DNA of 64,000 nt from Polynucleobacter sp. 31A-FELB (lineage in GTDB: Bacteria; Pseudomonadota; Gammaproteobacteria; Burkholderiales; Burkholderiaceae): contig NZ_JACVOO010000001.1 of NCBI RefSeq assembly GCF_018882405.1, positions 62,001 through 126,000 of the forward strand, written 5' to 3'. Every line of letters begins with the position of its first letter. The stretch's first letter is position 1. Of this stretch, positions 29,616 to 38,399 are shown piece after piece. Under the pieces are notes generated by a model. That model searched no databases and was not told where the DNA came from. It saw nothing but the letters and a program-made list of their open reading frames with translations. A program made the position numbers and the translations under genes.

Positions 29616-32057
29616 ATGAGTGAAAACAAGATTATTAAAAAAGTAGCCATCCTGGGTGCTGGCGTCATGGGCGCACAGATTGCCGCCCAATGCATTAATG
29701 TTGGGTTACCAGTTGTCTTATTTGACCTGCCGGGAAAATCGGATGATGGCAAACCAGTTCATAAAAATGCGATTGCCCTTAAGGCTATTGAGAATCTTAA
29801 GAAACTCAAGCCCGCCCCTTTAGGCCTTGCGAGTGATGCTAATTTGATTCAGGCAGCCAACTATGAAGATGACTTGGGGTTGTTAGCCGACTGTGATCTC
29901 ATAATTGAAGCGATTGCAGAGCGTTTAGATTGGAAGCATGCTCTCTATGAGAAAGTTGCCCCGCATATTCCAGCGCATGCATTATTTGCCACCAATACGT
30001 CTGGCCTACCTATTGGCGAACTAGCTAAGGGTTTCTCAGGCGATCTAAAGAAACGCTTTTGCGGTGTGCATTTCTTTAATCCACCGCGCTACATGCATTT
30101 ACTGGAACTCATTCCTGCCGCCGATACTGATGCAGTAGCATTAGATGCGCTAGAGACATTTATGACATCTACCATGGGTAAAGGTGTTGTCAGAGCTAAA
30201 GACACACCAAACTTTATTGGTAATCGCGTAGGCGTGTTCTCAATTTTGGCGGTCTTTGCTGAAGCGCAAAAGTTTGGTCTTGGGTTTGATGCGGTGGATG
30301 CAATCACTGGCAGCAAACTAGGTCGCGCCAAATCAGCGACCTTTAGAACTAGCGACGTTGTTGGCTTAGATACCATGGCTCATGTAATCAAAACCATGGA
30401 GAACTCTCTACAAGGGGATCCCTTCTCAACTCTATTTAAAATTCCAGACGTAGTAACTCAGCTTATTGCCAAAGGCGCCTTAGGCCAAAAGGCAAAGGCA
30501 GGCTTCTATCGAAAAGACGGTAAGAATGTTCTTGTATTGGATGCTGTCACCGGTGAATACAAACCATCTACCGCAACGATTGAACCGCTGATTGAGCGCA
30601 TTCTGAAAAAACCAATTGCAGAGCGACTTGCATTGCTACGCGAGACCGATGAACCTCAAGCTCAGTTTTTATGGGCTATCTATCGGGATATCTTCCACTA
30701 CTGTGCGATTCACCTTGGTGAGATTGCGCAATCTGCTCGAGAAATCGACTTCGCGATGCGCTGGGGTTATGGTTGGAATTTAGGCCCCTTTGAGGACTGG
30801 CAAGCAGCTGGCGTTACGCAAGTGGCTAATTGGATTAAAGAGGATATTGATGCAGGCAAAACACTAAGCAAAGAGCCTTTGCCCGCATGGATCTTTAGTG
30901 GACCAGTTGCTGATAAGCAAGCTTTCCACACGCCTGAAGGTTCATGGTCTGCATCTGAGAATAAATACATTCCCCGCTCTGCTTTGCCGGTATACCAAAA
31001 GCAAGTATTTAGGGCGCCACTGTTAGGGGATGGCTCTCCTGATCCTAAAACAGCGGGCACCACTGTTTTTGAAAACACGGACTTCCGAGCTTGGGTAGAT
31101 ACCAATCAGCCCGAGGTATTGATTGCCTCATTCCGCTCGAAGATGAATACCTTCAGCCCAGACGTATTAAGTGGCCTACAAAAAGCCGTTGAGATCGCAG
31201 AAGCGAACTATGCAGGATTGGTGATCTGGCAACCTACTTCATTGAAGCTAGGCACGCCTGGTGGGCCCTTTTCTGCAGGTGCTAATCTAGAAGCTGCAAT
31301 GCCTATGGTCATGAAAGGCGGCCCTGCTGGAGTTGAGCCGTTCGTCAAAGAGTTTCAAGATACGATGATGAAAATCAAATACTCCCAAGTGCCTGTAGTT
31401 GCCGCAGTCTCTGGTATTGCCCTAGGGGGTGGTTGTGAATTAGTTCTCCAATCTGCGCGCAGAGTTGCTGCTATGGAAAGCTATATTGGCCTGGTGGAAG
31501 TTGGTGTTGGCTTATTACCTGCTGGTGGCGGACTTAAAGAAGCAGCCATTCGTGCGGCTCAAGGCGTTGCGCTTGCTGGGAACACCAATTATTTGGATTT
31601 TACCAAAGCCGCTTTTGAAAATGCTGCAATGGCTAAGGTTTCTTCATCAGCTCAAGAAGCAATGAAGATGGCTTACCTCCAAAAGGGTGACATTATCGTT
31701 GCAAACGTCTATGAATTACTGGCTTTGGCACAAGATCAAGTCAAAGCAATGCGCTACTCCGGATACAGACCTCCTATACCAACCTTAATACCGGTTGGTG
31801 GCCGTTCTGTTGCCGCCACCGTGATGGGTCAAGTAGTCAATATGCGTGACGGTGGCTTTATCTCTGAACACGATGCGCACATTGCTCAGAAGATCATTCA
31901 GATCATTACTGGTGGCGATGTCGATGCAGGAACGCTTGTTACTGAAGAGTGGCTGCTCAAACTGGAGCGCCAGGCATTTGTGGAGCTCATTGGTCACCCT
32001 AAATCCATGGAACGGATTATGGGTATTCTCCAAACTGGCAAGCCTGTTAGAAACTAA
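29616..32057 (+). CDS. 3-hydroxyacyl-CoA dehydrogenase / enoyl-CoA hydratase fusion
   Basis: This bifunctional beta-oxidation enzyme has the NAD-dependent dehydrogenase first (VAILGAGVMGAQIAAQC, IEAIAERLDWK, FNPPRYMHLLEL at residues 10-200, helical dimer domains to about 430) and an enoyl-CoA hydratase/isomerase domain after about residue 490 (VVAAVSGIALGGGCELVL). This order is opposite to FadB/FadJ and matches FadN-type proteins of 780-815 residues. It lies 10 bases after the acyl-CoA dehydrogenase and 17 bases before the thiolase, so the three core activities are in one operon. Confidence 0.92.
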   Translation: MSENKIIKKVAILGAGVMGAQIAAQCINVGLPVVLFDLPGKSDDGKPVHKNAIALKAIENLKKLKPAPLGLASDANLIQAANYEDDLGLLADCDLIIEAIAERLDWKHALYEKVAPHIPAHALFATNTSGLPIGELAKGFSGDLKKRFCGVHFFNPPRYMHLLELIPAADTDAVALDALETFMTSTMGKGVVRAKDTPNFIGNRVGVFSILAVFAEAQKFGLGFDAVDAITGSKLGRAKSATFRTSDVVGLDTMAHVIKTMENSLQGDPFSTLFKIPDVVTQLIAKGALGQKAKAGFYRKDGKNVLVLDAVTGEYKPSTATIEPLIERILKKPIAERLALLRETDEPQAQFLWAIYRDIFHYCAIHLGEIAQSAREIDFAMRWGYGWNLGPFEDWQAAGVTQVANWIKEDIDAGKTLSKEPLPAWIFSGPVADKQAFHTPEGSWSASENKYIPRSALPVYQKQVFRAPLLGDGSPDPKTAGTTVFENTDFRAWVDTNQPEVLIASFRSKMNTFSPDVLSGLQKAVEIAEANYAGLVIWQPTSLKLGTPGGPFSAGANLEAAMPMVMKGGPAGVEPFVKEFQDTMMKIKYSQVPVVAAVSGIALGGGCELVLQSARRVAAMESYIGLVEVGVGLLPAGGGLKEAAIRAAQGVALAGNTNYLDFTKAAFENAAMAKVSSSAQEAMKMAYLQKGDIIVANVYELLALAQDQVKAMRYSGYRPPIPTLIPVGGRSVAATVMGQVVNMRDGGFISEHDAHIAQKIIQIITGGDVDAGTLVTEEWLLKLERQAFVELIGHPKSMERIMGILQTGKPVRN

Positions 32058-32074
32058 TTTACCGAGATATCACT

Positions 32075-33271
32075 ATGAAAAATATTCAAGACGCATATAT
32101 CGTTGCTGCCACTCGCAGTGCCGTTGGTAGATCTGGGCGAGGTGCATTAAAAAATACTCGTCCGGATGACTTACTTGGCAACGCCTTACAACATATTCTG
32201 ACGCAAGTACCCACCCTAGATCCCAAAGCCATTGAGGATGCCATTATTGGCTGTGCCATGCCAGAAGGTCAACAAGGATTGAATGTGGCCCGCATTGGAT
32301 TACTCCTAGGTGGTCTACCAAATACTATTGGCGGTATTACTGTCAACCGTTTCTGCTCGTCTGGATTAAATGCCATTGCTATGGCAGCTGACCGCATTCG
32401 GGTTGGCGAAGCGGATGTGATGATTGCTGGCGGTGTTGAGTCAATGAGTATGGTTCCCATGGGTGGCAACTCTCCATCGATGTCACCAGAAATCTTTATG
32501 GCCGATGAAAACATTGGTATTGCTTACGGTATGGGCTTAACCGCCGAGAAAGTTGCGCAACAATGGAAGATCAGTCGCGAAGATCAAGATGCTTTTGCAT
32601 TTCATTCTCATCAAAAGGCTATGGCCGCACAAGCCGCCGGTGAATTTAACTCTGAAATCTTTCCTGTCAAGGTTGCCCATCGCTCGATGAATCTGGATAA
32701 AGGCCAAGTGGATATACAGTGGCGTGAATTTTTGAAAGACGAAGGCCCACGGATCGATACCTCGCTTGAAGGGTTGGCGAAACTCAAATCTCCATTCGCC
32801 GCTAGAGGTAGCGTGACCGCTGGCAATAGCTCACAAACCTCTGATGGTGTTGGCGCACTCATCTTAGCCAGTGAAAAAGCGATCAAGACCTTTGGCCTCA
32901 CTCCTTTGGCACGTTTTGTAAGTTTTGCCGTCAAAGGCGTTGCCCCGGAGATTATGGGCATCGGCCCTAAAGAGGCTATTCCAGCTGCGTTAAAACTGGC
33001 TGGACTCAATTTGCAGGATTTGGACTGGATCGAGTTAAACGAAGCGTTTGCAGCCCAGTCTTTAGCGGTCATTCGAGATCTTGGTTTGGATCAAAGCAAA
33101 GTCAATCCTTTGGGTAGCGCTATTGCTCTTGGACATCCTTTGGGCGCAACAGGCGCCATCCGAGCTGCAACAGCGATTCATGCGCTACAGAGACGTAATC
33201 TTAAACACGCCATGGTGACGATGTGCGTTGGTACCGGTATGGGCGCTGCTGGAATATTTGAGCGTTGCTAA
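32075..33271 (+). CDS. Acetyl-CoA C-acyltransferase (3-ketoacyl-CoA thiolase)
   Basis: The thiolase cleaves 3-ketoacyl-CoA to acetyl-CoA. The 398-residue protein has the acyl-accepting cysteine in VNRFCSSGLNAIAMA, the NEAFAAQSLAV segment, the GHPLGATGAIR histidine motif and the C-terminal MCVGTGMGAAGIFE with the second active cysteine. It completes the beta-oxidation spiral of the operon and would pair with the upstream bifunctional enzyme. The thiolase group is clear; fadA is a functional match, not a proven orthologue. Confidence 0.94.
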   Translation: MKNIQDAYIVAATRSAVGRSGRGALKNTRPDDLLGNALQHILTQVPTLDPKAIEDAIIGCAMPEGQQGLNVARIGLLLGGLPNTIGGITVNRFCSSGLNAIAMAADRIRVGEADVMIAGGVESMSMVPMGGNSPSMSPEIFMADENIGIAYGMGLTAEKVAQQWKISREDQDAFAFHSHQKAMAAQAAGEFNSEIFPVKVAHRSMNLDKGQVDIQWREFLKDEGPRIDTSLEGLAKLKSPFAARGSVTAGNSSQTSDGVGALILASEKAIKTFGLTPLARFVSFAVKGVAPEIMGIGPKEAIPAALKLAGLNLQDLDWIELNEAFAAQSLAVIRDLGLDQSKVNPLGSAIALGHPLGATGAIRAATAIHALQRRNLKHAMVTMCVGTGMGAAGIFERC

Positions 33272-33302
33272 TCAGCTTTTATCAAAAATGGGAGACATCA
33301 GA

Positions 33303-33758
33303 ATGTTAAAAAAACAAATCATTCTATCGGCCTGTATTCTTGGTCTGATTGCTGGCAATACGTATGCTCAAGCTACCGATCCAGCTATTGGGGTTTGGAA
33401 AACAATTGACGATAAAACCAATCAACCGGCTTCCTTAATTAAGATTGAAGAGGCCAATGGGTTTTTACAGGGCACCATCATCAAAACATTCCCAGCCCCA
33501 GGCGAAACGCCGCTAGTTTATTGCAATCTGTGCAAAGACGATCGTAAAGATAAGCCTCTTATTGGCATGAAAATCATGAGTGATCTTAAGCAAGATGGGG
33601 CAGGCACTTGGTCAGATGGAAAAATCTTAGACCCAAAGAATGGCGAAACCTACAAAGTTAAGGTTGCAACTGAAGATGGCAAAAAGATGGATGTCCGCGG
33701 CTATATTGGCATTCCATTATTAGGTCGCACCCAAGTTTGGTACAAAGCTGAGCAGTAA
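33303..33758 (+). CDS. DUF2147 exported protein
   Basis: The 151-residue protein has a signal peptide (MLKKQIILSACILGLIAG, cut after TYAQA or just before) followed by the DUF2147 fold: IGVWKTIDDKTNQPASLIKI, a CNLCKDD segment with two cysteines, and a GRTQVWYK end. Members are small periplasmic lipocalin-like proteins often found within fatty acid operons, with unknown ligand. The start at ATG 33303 is favoured by GGGAGA seven bases upstream and by the signal peptide; a longer frame from 33228 would bury the signal. Confidence 0.85.
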   Translation: MLKKQIILSACILGLIAGNTYAQATDPAIGVWKTIDDKTNQPASLIKIEEANGFLQGTIIKTFPAPGETPLVYCNLCKDDRKDKPLIGMKIMSDLKQDGAGTWSDGKILDPKNGETYKVKVATEDGKKMDVRGYIGIPLLGRTQVWYKAEQ

Positions 33759-33779
33759 TCTACAGATCATTTAAAAAAT

Positions 33780-34760
33780 ATGAGCAATCAACCTCTTCCA
33801 GAAGTTCTACGCAAACATTTGGCGGATGGTAATTTACCCGTCATTGCAGCCCCACTTTTTATTATCAGCAATCCTAAATTAGTGATTGCCCAGTGCAAAG
33901 CGGGTGTGATTGGCTCTATGCCAGCCCTCAATGCCAGACCTGCTGAACAGCTTGAAGAATGGTTGATTGAAATTACTACTGCCTTAGCGGAATACAACAG
34001 AGAACACCCGGATAAGCCAGCCGCACCTTTTGCCATTAATCAAATTGTGCACAAGAGCAACGATCGTCTTGAACATGATATGGCGCTATGCGTCAAATAC
34101 AAAGTACCCATCATCATTACCTCCCTTGGTGCACGCGAAGAAATTAATACTGCCGCACATAGCTATGGCGGAATCGTATTGCATGACATCATCAATAATG
34201 CTTTTGCTAAAAAGGCGATAGAAAAAGGTGCTGATGGCTTAATTGCAGTTGCAGCTGGTGCTGGTGGACATGCCGGCATTAAAAGTCCTTTTGCATTAAT
34301 TCAGGAAATTCGGGAATGGTTTAAAGGACCATTAGTACTGAGTGGCTCCATTGCTACTGGCGGTGCAGTTTTAGCAGCCCAGGCCATAGGCGCTGACTAT
34401 GCGTATATCGGCTCTGCATTTATTGCCACTGAAGAAGCGCGTGCGAGTGAAGACTATAAGCAAGCAGTGGTTGATTGCAACTCAGATGATATTATCTTGA
34501 GCAACCTTTTTACTGGTGTTTCTGGGAACTATTTAGCACCCTCTATTCGCAATGCTGGCTTGGATCCAGATAATCTTCCAGAAAGCGATCCGAGCAAAAT
34601 GAACTTTGGTGGCGCAGCCCAGAAAGCCTGGAAAGATATTTGGGGCTGTGGTCAAGGTATTGGCGCCGTAAAAGCAGTTACGCCTACAGCGCAGTTTGTT
34701 GCTCGATTAAAAGTTGAATATGATCAAACTAAAGCAATTTTGCTTAAAGGTGCAGCGTAG
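33780..34760 (+). CDS. Nitronate monooxygenase-like flavoprotein (second copy)
   Basis: This 326-residue FMN-dependent TIM-barrel protein is clearly paralogous to the copy at 23393-24367; both share the QCKAG...MPALNARP, INQIVH.SN.RLE.D, AHSYGGIVLHD and AGAGGHAG blocks. It lies 21 bases after the DUF2147 gene and 5 bases before an enoyl-CoA hydratase gene. Two copies, each linked to lipid activation or oxidation genes, hint at a lipid-related oxidation role other than nitroalkane removal. Confidence 0.88.
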   Translation: MSNQPLPEVLRKHLADGNLPVIAAPLFIISNPKLVIAQCKAGVIGSMPALNARPAEQLEEWLIEITTALAEYNREHPDKPAAPFAINQIVHKSNDRLEHDMALCVKYKVPIIITSLGAREEINTAAHSYGGIVLHDIINNAFAKKAIEKGADGLIAVAAGAGGHAGIKSPFALIQEIREWFKGPLVLSGSIATGGAVLAAQAIGADYAYIGSAFIATEEARASEDYKQAVVDCNSDDIILSNLFTGVSGNYLAPSIRNAGLDPDNLPESDPSKMNFGGAAQKAWKDIWGCGQGIGAVKAVTPTAQFVARLKVEYDQTKAILLKGAA

Positions 34761-34765
34761 ATCAC

Positions 34766-35530
34766 ATGATTAATCACCATCTGTCTGACGGGATTCTGAA
34801 GATATTACTGAACCGTTCTGAGAAAAAGAACGCATTTACTAATGCAATGTATCGTGAACTTACACAGACACTCTTTGATGGAGATCAAAACCCTCAAGTG
34901 AAGGTGATGTTGATCTCTGGGGCTGGCAATGCCTTTTCAGCAGGTAACGATATTGTGGATTTCATGCAATCGCCGATTACACATGAAGATGCGCCACCCA
35001 TTAATTTGTTAAAGGCGCTAGCAGGACTAACTAAGCCTTTAATCGCAGCAGTTGATGGAGTTGCGGTTGGCATTGGGGCAACATTACTGTTTCATTGCGA
35101 TTTGGTATACGCGCAGAAGAATGCTCGTTTTATATTTCCTTTCGTTTCCTTGGGCTTGGTTCCAGAGGGTGCGGTCTCATTATTGCTACCACGTCTCGCT
35201 GGCCATCAAAAGGCTTCAGAAATATTGCTTTTTGGTGAACCCATCAGCGCTGATGAAGCCCATCAAATTGGATTTGTAAACAAAGTAATTTCAGAACCAT
35301 CTGCACTGCCTTATGCGGAGCAGAGAGCCAAAAAACTAACTACCTTATCCTCCGGATCAGTCTCAAGAACGAAGTCTTTGTTAAAAGAGGGTGAACTTAA
35401 GGCTGCAGTACTCAATCAAATTGATATTGAAGGCAAGCACTTCATCGATAGACTCCATAGTCCAGCAGCAAAAGAAGCGCTGACCTCCTTTTTAGAAAAG
35501 CGCACCCCCAATTTTGATGGGCTAGATTAG
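34766..35530 (+). CDS. Enoyl-CoA hydratase/isomerase family protein
   Basis: The 254-residue crotonase-fold protein has the first oxyanion-hole segment (GAGNAFSAGNDIVDFM) and the second (AAVDGVAVGIGATLLFHCDLVYA). Instead of one of the two usual catalytic glutamates it has FVSLGLVPEGAVSLLLPRLAG, with E136 in the PEG segment as a typical isomerase/hydratase acid. It may act as an isomerase for unsaturated chains. It ends the cluster; its stop overlaps the stop of the convergent GMC oxidoreductase gene by four bases. Confidence 0.9.
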   Translation: MINHHLSDGILKILLNRSEKKNAFTNAMYRELTQTLFDGDQNPQVKVMLISGAGNAFSAGNDIVDFMQSPITHEDAPPINLLKALAGLTKPLIAAVDGVAVGIGATLLFHCDLVYAQKNARFIFPFVSLGLVPEGAVSLLLPRLAGHQKASEILLFGEPISADEAHQIGFVNKVISEPSALPYAEQRAKKLTTLSSGSVSRTKSLLKEGELKAAVLNQIDIEGKHFIDRLHSPAAKEALTSFLEKRTPNFDGLD

Positions 35531-37125
35531 CGACCTGCTCGGATCAGGTCTACTGCTTTTTCAGCGATAGCAATGATGGGAGCATTAGTATTGCCTCCGA
35601 TTAGGGTTGGCATGATCGAGCCATCAACCACCCTTAGCCCCTCCATGCCATGAACTTTTAAGTTTGCATCAACTACTGCCATTGCATCATGGCCCATCTT
35701 GCAGGTGCCCACTGGGTGATAGACCGTATCAGCCCGCTCCCGAATAATCTTCCGAATGTCATCATCTGTTTTTACATTAGGTGTAAAGACATCTTTTTTG
35801 CGTATCTTAGTAAACGAGGGGGCATCCATTAGTTGTTTGGTCAGCTTATAACCTTTAACTAGGGTTTCCAAATCCTCTTCTTCAGCCAAAAAAGCTGGAT
35901 CAATTAATGGTGCGTCTTGCATACTGTTACTAGCTAGCGTAATCTGCCCACGGCTCTTAGGCCTCAGAACGCATACATGACACGAATAGCCATGGGCCAT
36001 ATGTAATTTACGAGCATGATCTTCCACTAAGCTAACTACAAAATGCAATTGCACATCTGGCGCCTCAAGACTGGGATCTGTTTTGAGGAAGCCGCCCGCC
36101 TCTGCAAAGTTGGTGGCAATCATACCTTCGCGTGAACGAACATACTTGATAATTTCACCAGTCAATTTAACCGTACCACCTAAAGAAATGCCGATCAGAT
36201 CAAGGCTATCTGCTGAATAGCCAAAAATAAAGTCTGGATGGTCTTGAAGATTTTGACCTACACCAGGCAAATCATGGATAACTGGTATATCGAATTTCTT
36301 TAACTCTTGAGCAGGCCCCACCCCTGAAACCATGAGTAATTGTGGGGAATGGAAGGCGCCTGCACACAGAATAACTTCTTTGTTAGCGCGCATGATGTGC
36401 TGTTTACCACCCTGCATATAGCTCACGCCCACAGCGCGCTTACCTTCGAACAAAATACACTCAACCTGAATACCAGTTTGCACATTTAAATTTTTTCGTT
36501 TACCCATATGGGGGTGTAAATAGCCACGCGCTGCACTCCAGCGCTCACCATTTTTATGGGTAACTTGATAAATCCCTAAACCCTCTTGCTCAGCACCATT
36601 GAAGTCTTCCGTAACCGGAAATCCGGCTTCCTTGGCTGCATTCAAATAGATTTGCTGAAAAGGATTATGTGACTGCAGATTTGATACAGATAAAGGGCCA
36701 TCAATACCGTGGAAGGAATTCTGAATTGTGGTGTTGTTTTCGCTTTTCTTAAAGTAAGGAAGTAGCTCGTCATATGACCAGCCTATATTGCCAAGCGCTG
36801 CCCAGTGATCGTAATCAGAGCGATGCCCTCTGGTGTAAATCATGGCATTAATCGCCGAAGAGCCACCTAAACACTTTCCTCTGGGCTGATATCCTCGACG
36901 GCCGTTTAAGCCCTTCTGGGGTACCGTTTGAAAGGCATAGTTATTGATTGATGTGGGTAACATAGCTACGGCAGCCGCAGGCGTTTTAACGACCCAGCTA
37001 TCACCATTACCGCCAGCCTCCAGCAATACAACGCTAGTGCCGGCATCCTCGCTAAGTCGTCCTGCCATCACACTACCAGCAGACCCACCACCCACGACAA
37101 TGTAATCAAAGGCCTGAGACTTCAT
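35527..37125 (-). CDS. GMC-family alcohol dehydrogenase (AlkJ/choline dehydrogenase-like)
   Basis: The 532-residue flavoprotein has an N-terminal FAD motif (FDYIVVGGGSAGSVMAGRLSE), both GMC signatures (PRGKCLGGSSAINAMIYTRG and GAFHSPQLLMVSGVGP), and the catalytic HPVGTCKMG plus GNTNAPIIAIAEKA at the end. It overlaps alkB by four bases (ATGA). GMC enzymes in this position, such as AlkJ, oxidise the primary alcohols made by AlkB to aldehydes at the membrane. Together they form a two-gene alkane oxidation operon whose products would enter the nearby fatty-acid pathway once oxidised to acid. Confidence 0.9.
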   Translation of the reverse strand: MKSQAFDYIVVGGGSAGSVMAGRLSEDAGTSVVLLEAGGNGDSWVVKTPAAAVAMLPTSINNYAFQTVPQKGLNGRRGYQPRGKCLGGSSAINAMIYTRGHRSDYDHWAALGNIGWSYDELLPYFKKSENNTTIQNSFHGIDGPLSVSNLQSHNPFQQIYLNAAKEAGFPVTEDFNGAEQEGLGIYQVTHKNGERWSAARGYLHPHMGKRKNLNVQTGIQVECILFEGKRAVGVSYMQGGKQHIMRANKEVILCAGAFHSPQLLMVSGVGPAQELKKFDIPVIHDLPGVGQNLQDHPDFIFGYSADSLDLIGISLGGTVKLTGEIIKYVRSREGMIATNFAEAGGFLKTDPSLEAPDVQLHFVVSLVEDHARKLHMAHGYSCHVCVLRPKSRGQITLASNSMQDAPLIDPAFLAEEEDLETLVKGYKLTKQLMDAPSFTKIRKKDVFTPNVKTDDDIRKIIRERADTVYHPVGTCKMGHDAMAVVDANLKVHGMEGLRVVDGSIMPTLIGGNTNAPIIAIAEKAVDLIRAGR

Positions 37126-38288
37126 TGTTGATTACTCCAGTGATTCATCAGCTTTGATCTAGCTGAAGGCTGTATATTGATTTTGCTCATATCCCCAGCG
37201 TAATGGCGCACTACCCGTCTGTCCATTAAGGCAAACCAGAGGGGCGGGCAATACGCCAAGGTAATCATGGATGCATAACCACCTGGCAATTGAGGAGCCT
37301 CTCCAAAATGACGTAATGCTTGATAACGTCTAGTTGGATGAGCATGATGATCAGAATGGCGCTGTAGGTGATACAACAAAATATTTCCGACTATATGGTT
37401 ACTGTTCCAAGAGTGCTCTGGTGCACAGCGCACGTACCCACCATTTTGATCTTTTTGACGTAACAGACCGTAGTGCTCTACATAGTTCACAACTTCCAAC
37501 ATCGAGGCAGCGTAGATGCCCTGAAGGACAAGAAAGATTAGTGCCGCCCATCCCAACCAAAATATGAGAGCACCGTACAAGAGAATCGTGAGAGACCAAG
37601 CTTGGAGATTTTCATTCTGAATACTCCAAACGACCCTCCCTTTTCTTTTTAAGCGTTCTCGCTCTAATTCCCATGCGGAAATTAGGCTGCCCAATACAGT
37701 ACGCGGCAGAAATGCCCAAAAACTTTCCCCCATACGGGCGCTAGCAGGATCCTCTGGTGTTGCCACCCGCTTATGATGGCCGCGGTTATGTTCCACAAAG
37801 AAGTGGCCATACATACTGGAGGCTAATGCCAATTTAGAAAGCCAGCGATCTACGGACTCTTGTTTATGCCCTAACTCATGAGCAGTTCCAATGCCAATAC
37901 CATTGGTAGATCCCACAGTAAATACTAGGGCGATGTAGGCATACCAATCTAAAGACTGAGTCGCTGCCAGCCAAGTTCCATAGACTGTGCCAATGAGCTG
38001 AAAGGGAACATAAACCCAAACCAGCGCGCGATAAAAGAAATCTTTATTTAAGCTCTCGACAGCGGATTCCGGAGGATTGCTAAAGTCTTCACTAAAAGTC
38101 AGATCTAAGATAGGGATGGCGATATGAATGATGGCTAGGGCAAAAAGCAAATAGAGCCAATGACCGGTCAATACGAATGCCAGAATAGAGGCGGTAAAAG
38201 CAAATGGAATGGTTGGGCTCAATAACCAAAGCCAGCGCTTATCATTCCACTCTGGACCTTGGATTGTTGTTATGCCGTTCATAACCAC
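37122..38288 (-). CDS. alkB: Alkane 1-monooxygenase
   Basis: AlkB hydroxylates terminal methyl groups of medium-chain alkanes in the inner membrane with a di-iron centre. The 388-residue protein has about six membrane spans and all the histidine boxes: HELGHK (137-142), EHNRGHH (166-172), and LQRHSDHH (308-315), plus the AlkB signature NYVEHYGL (268-275). It heads the alkB-GMC pair. No rubredoxin or rubredoxin reductase gene is in this window, and the protein has no fused rubredoxin, so electron donors must be encoded elsewhere. Substrate chain length cannot be deduced. Confidence 0.93.
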   Translation of the reverse strand: MVMNGITTIQGPEWNDKRWLWLLSPTIPFAFTASILAFVLTGHWLYLLFALAIIHIAIPILDLTFSEDFSNPPESAVESLNKDFFYRALVWVYVPFQLIGTVYGTWLAATQSLDWYAYIALVFTVGSTNGIGIGTAHELGHKQESVDRWLSKLALASSMYGHFFVEHNRGHHKRVATPEDPASARMGESFWAFLPRTVLGSLISAWELERERLKRKGRVVWSIQNENLQAWSLTILLYGALIFWLGWAALIFLVLQGIYAASMLEVVNYVEHYGLLRQKDQNGGYVRCAPEHSWNSNHIVGNILLYHLQRHSDHHAHPTRRYQALRHFGEAPQLPGGYASMITLAYCPPLWFALMDRRVVRHYAGDMSKINIQPSARSKLMNHWSNQQ

Positions 38289-38399
38289 ATCTTAGCCTCC
38301 ACTCAAAAAAATTGCTTGATTTGATAGCCTGCATTTCTAGGCGCTATGCTCAGAGTACCTTAGTGAAATCCCTAATGATGGAGCGCCATTAAAGCCTCA

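Noticed and set aside
33228..33302. Extension of the DUF2147 gene upstream of ATG 33303
   Set aside because: It overlaps the thiolase end and would place the signal peptide internally; GGGAGA supports the later start.
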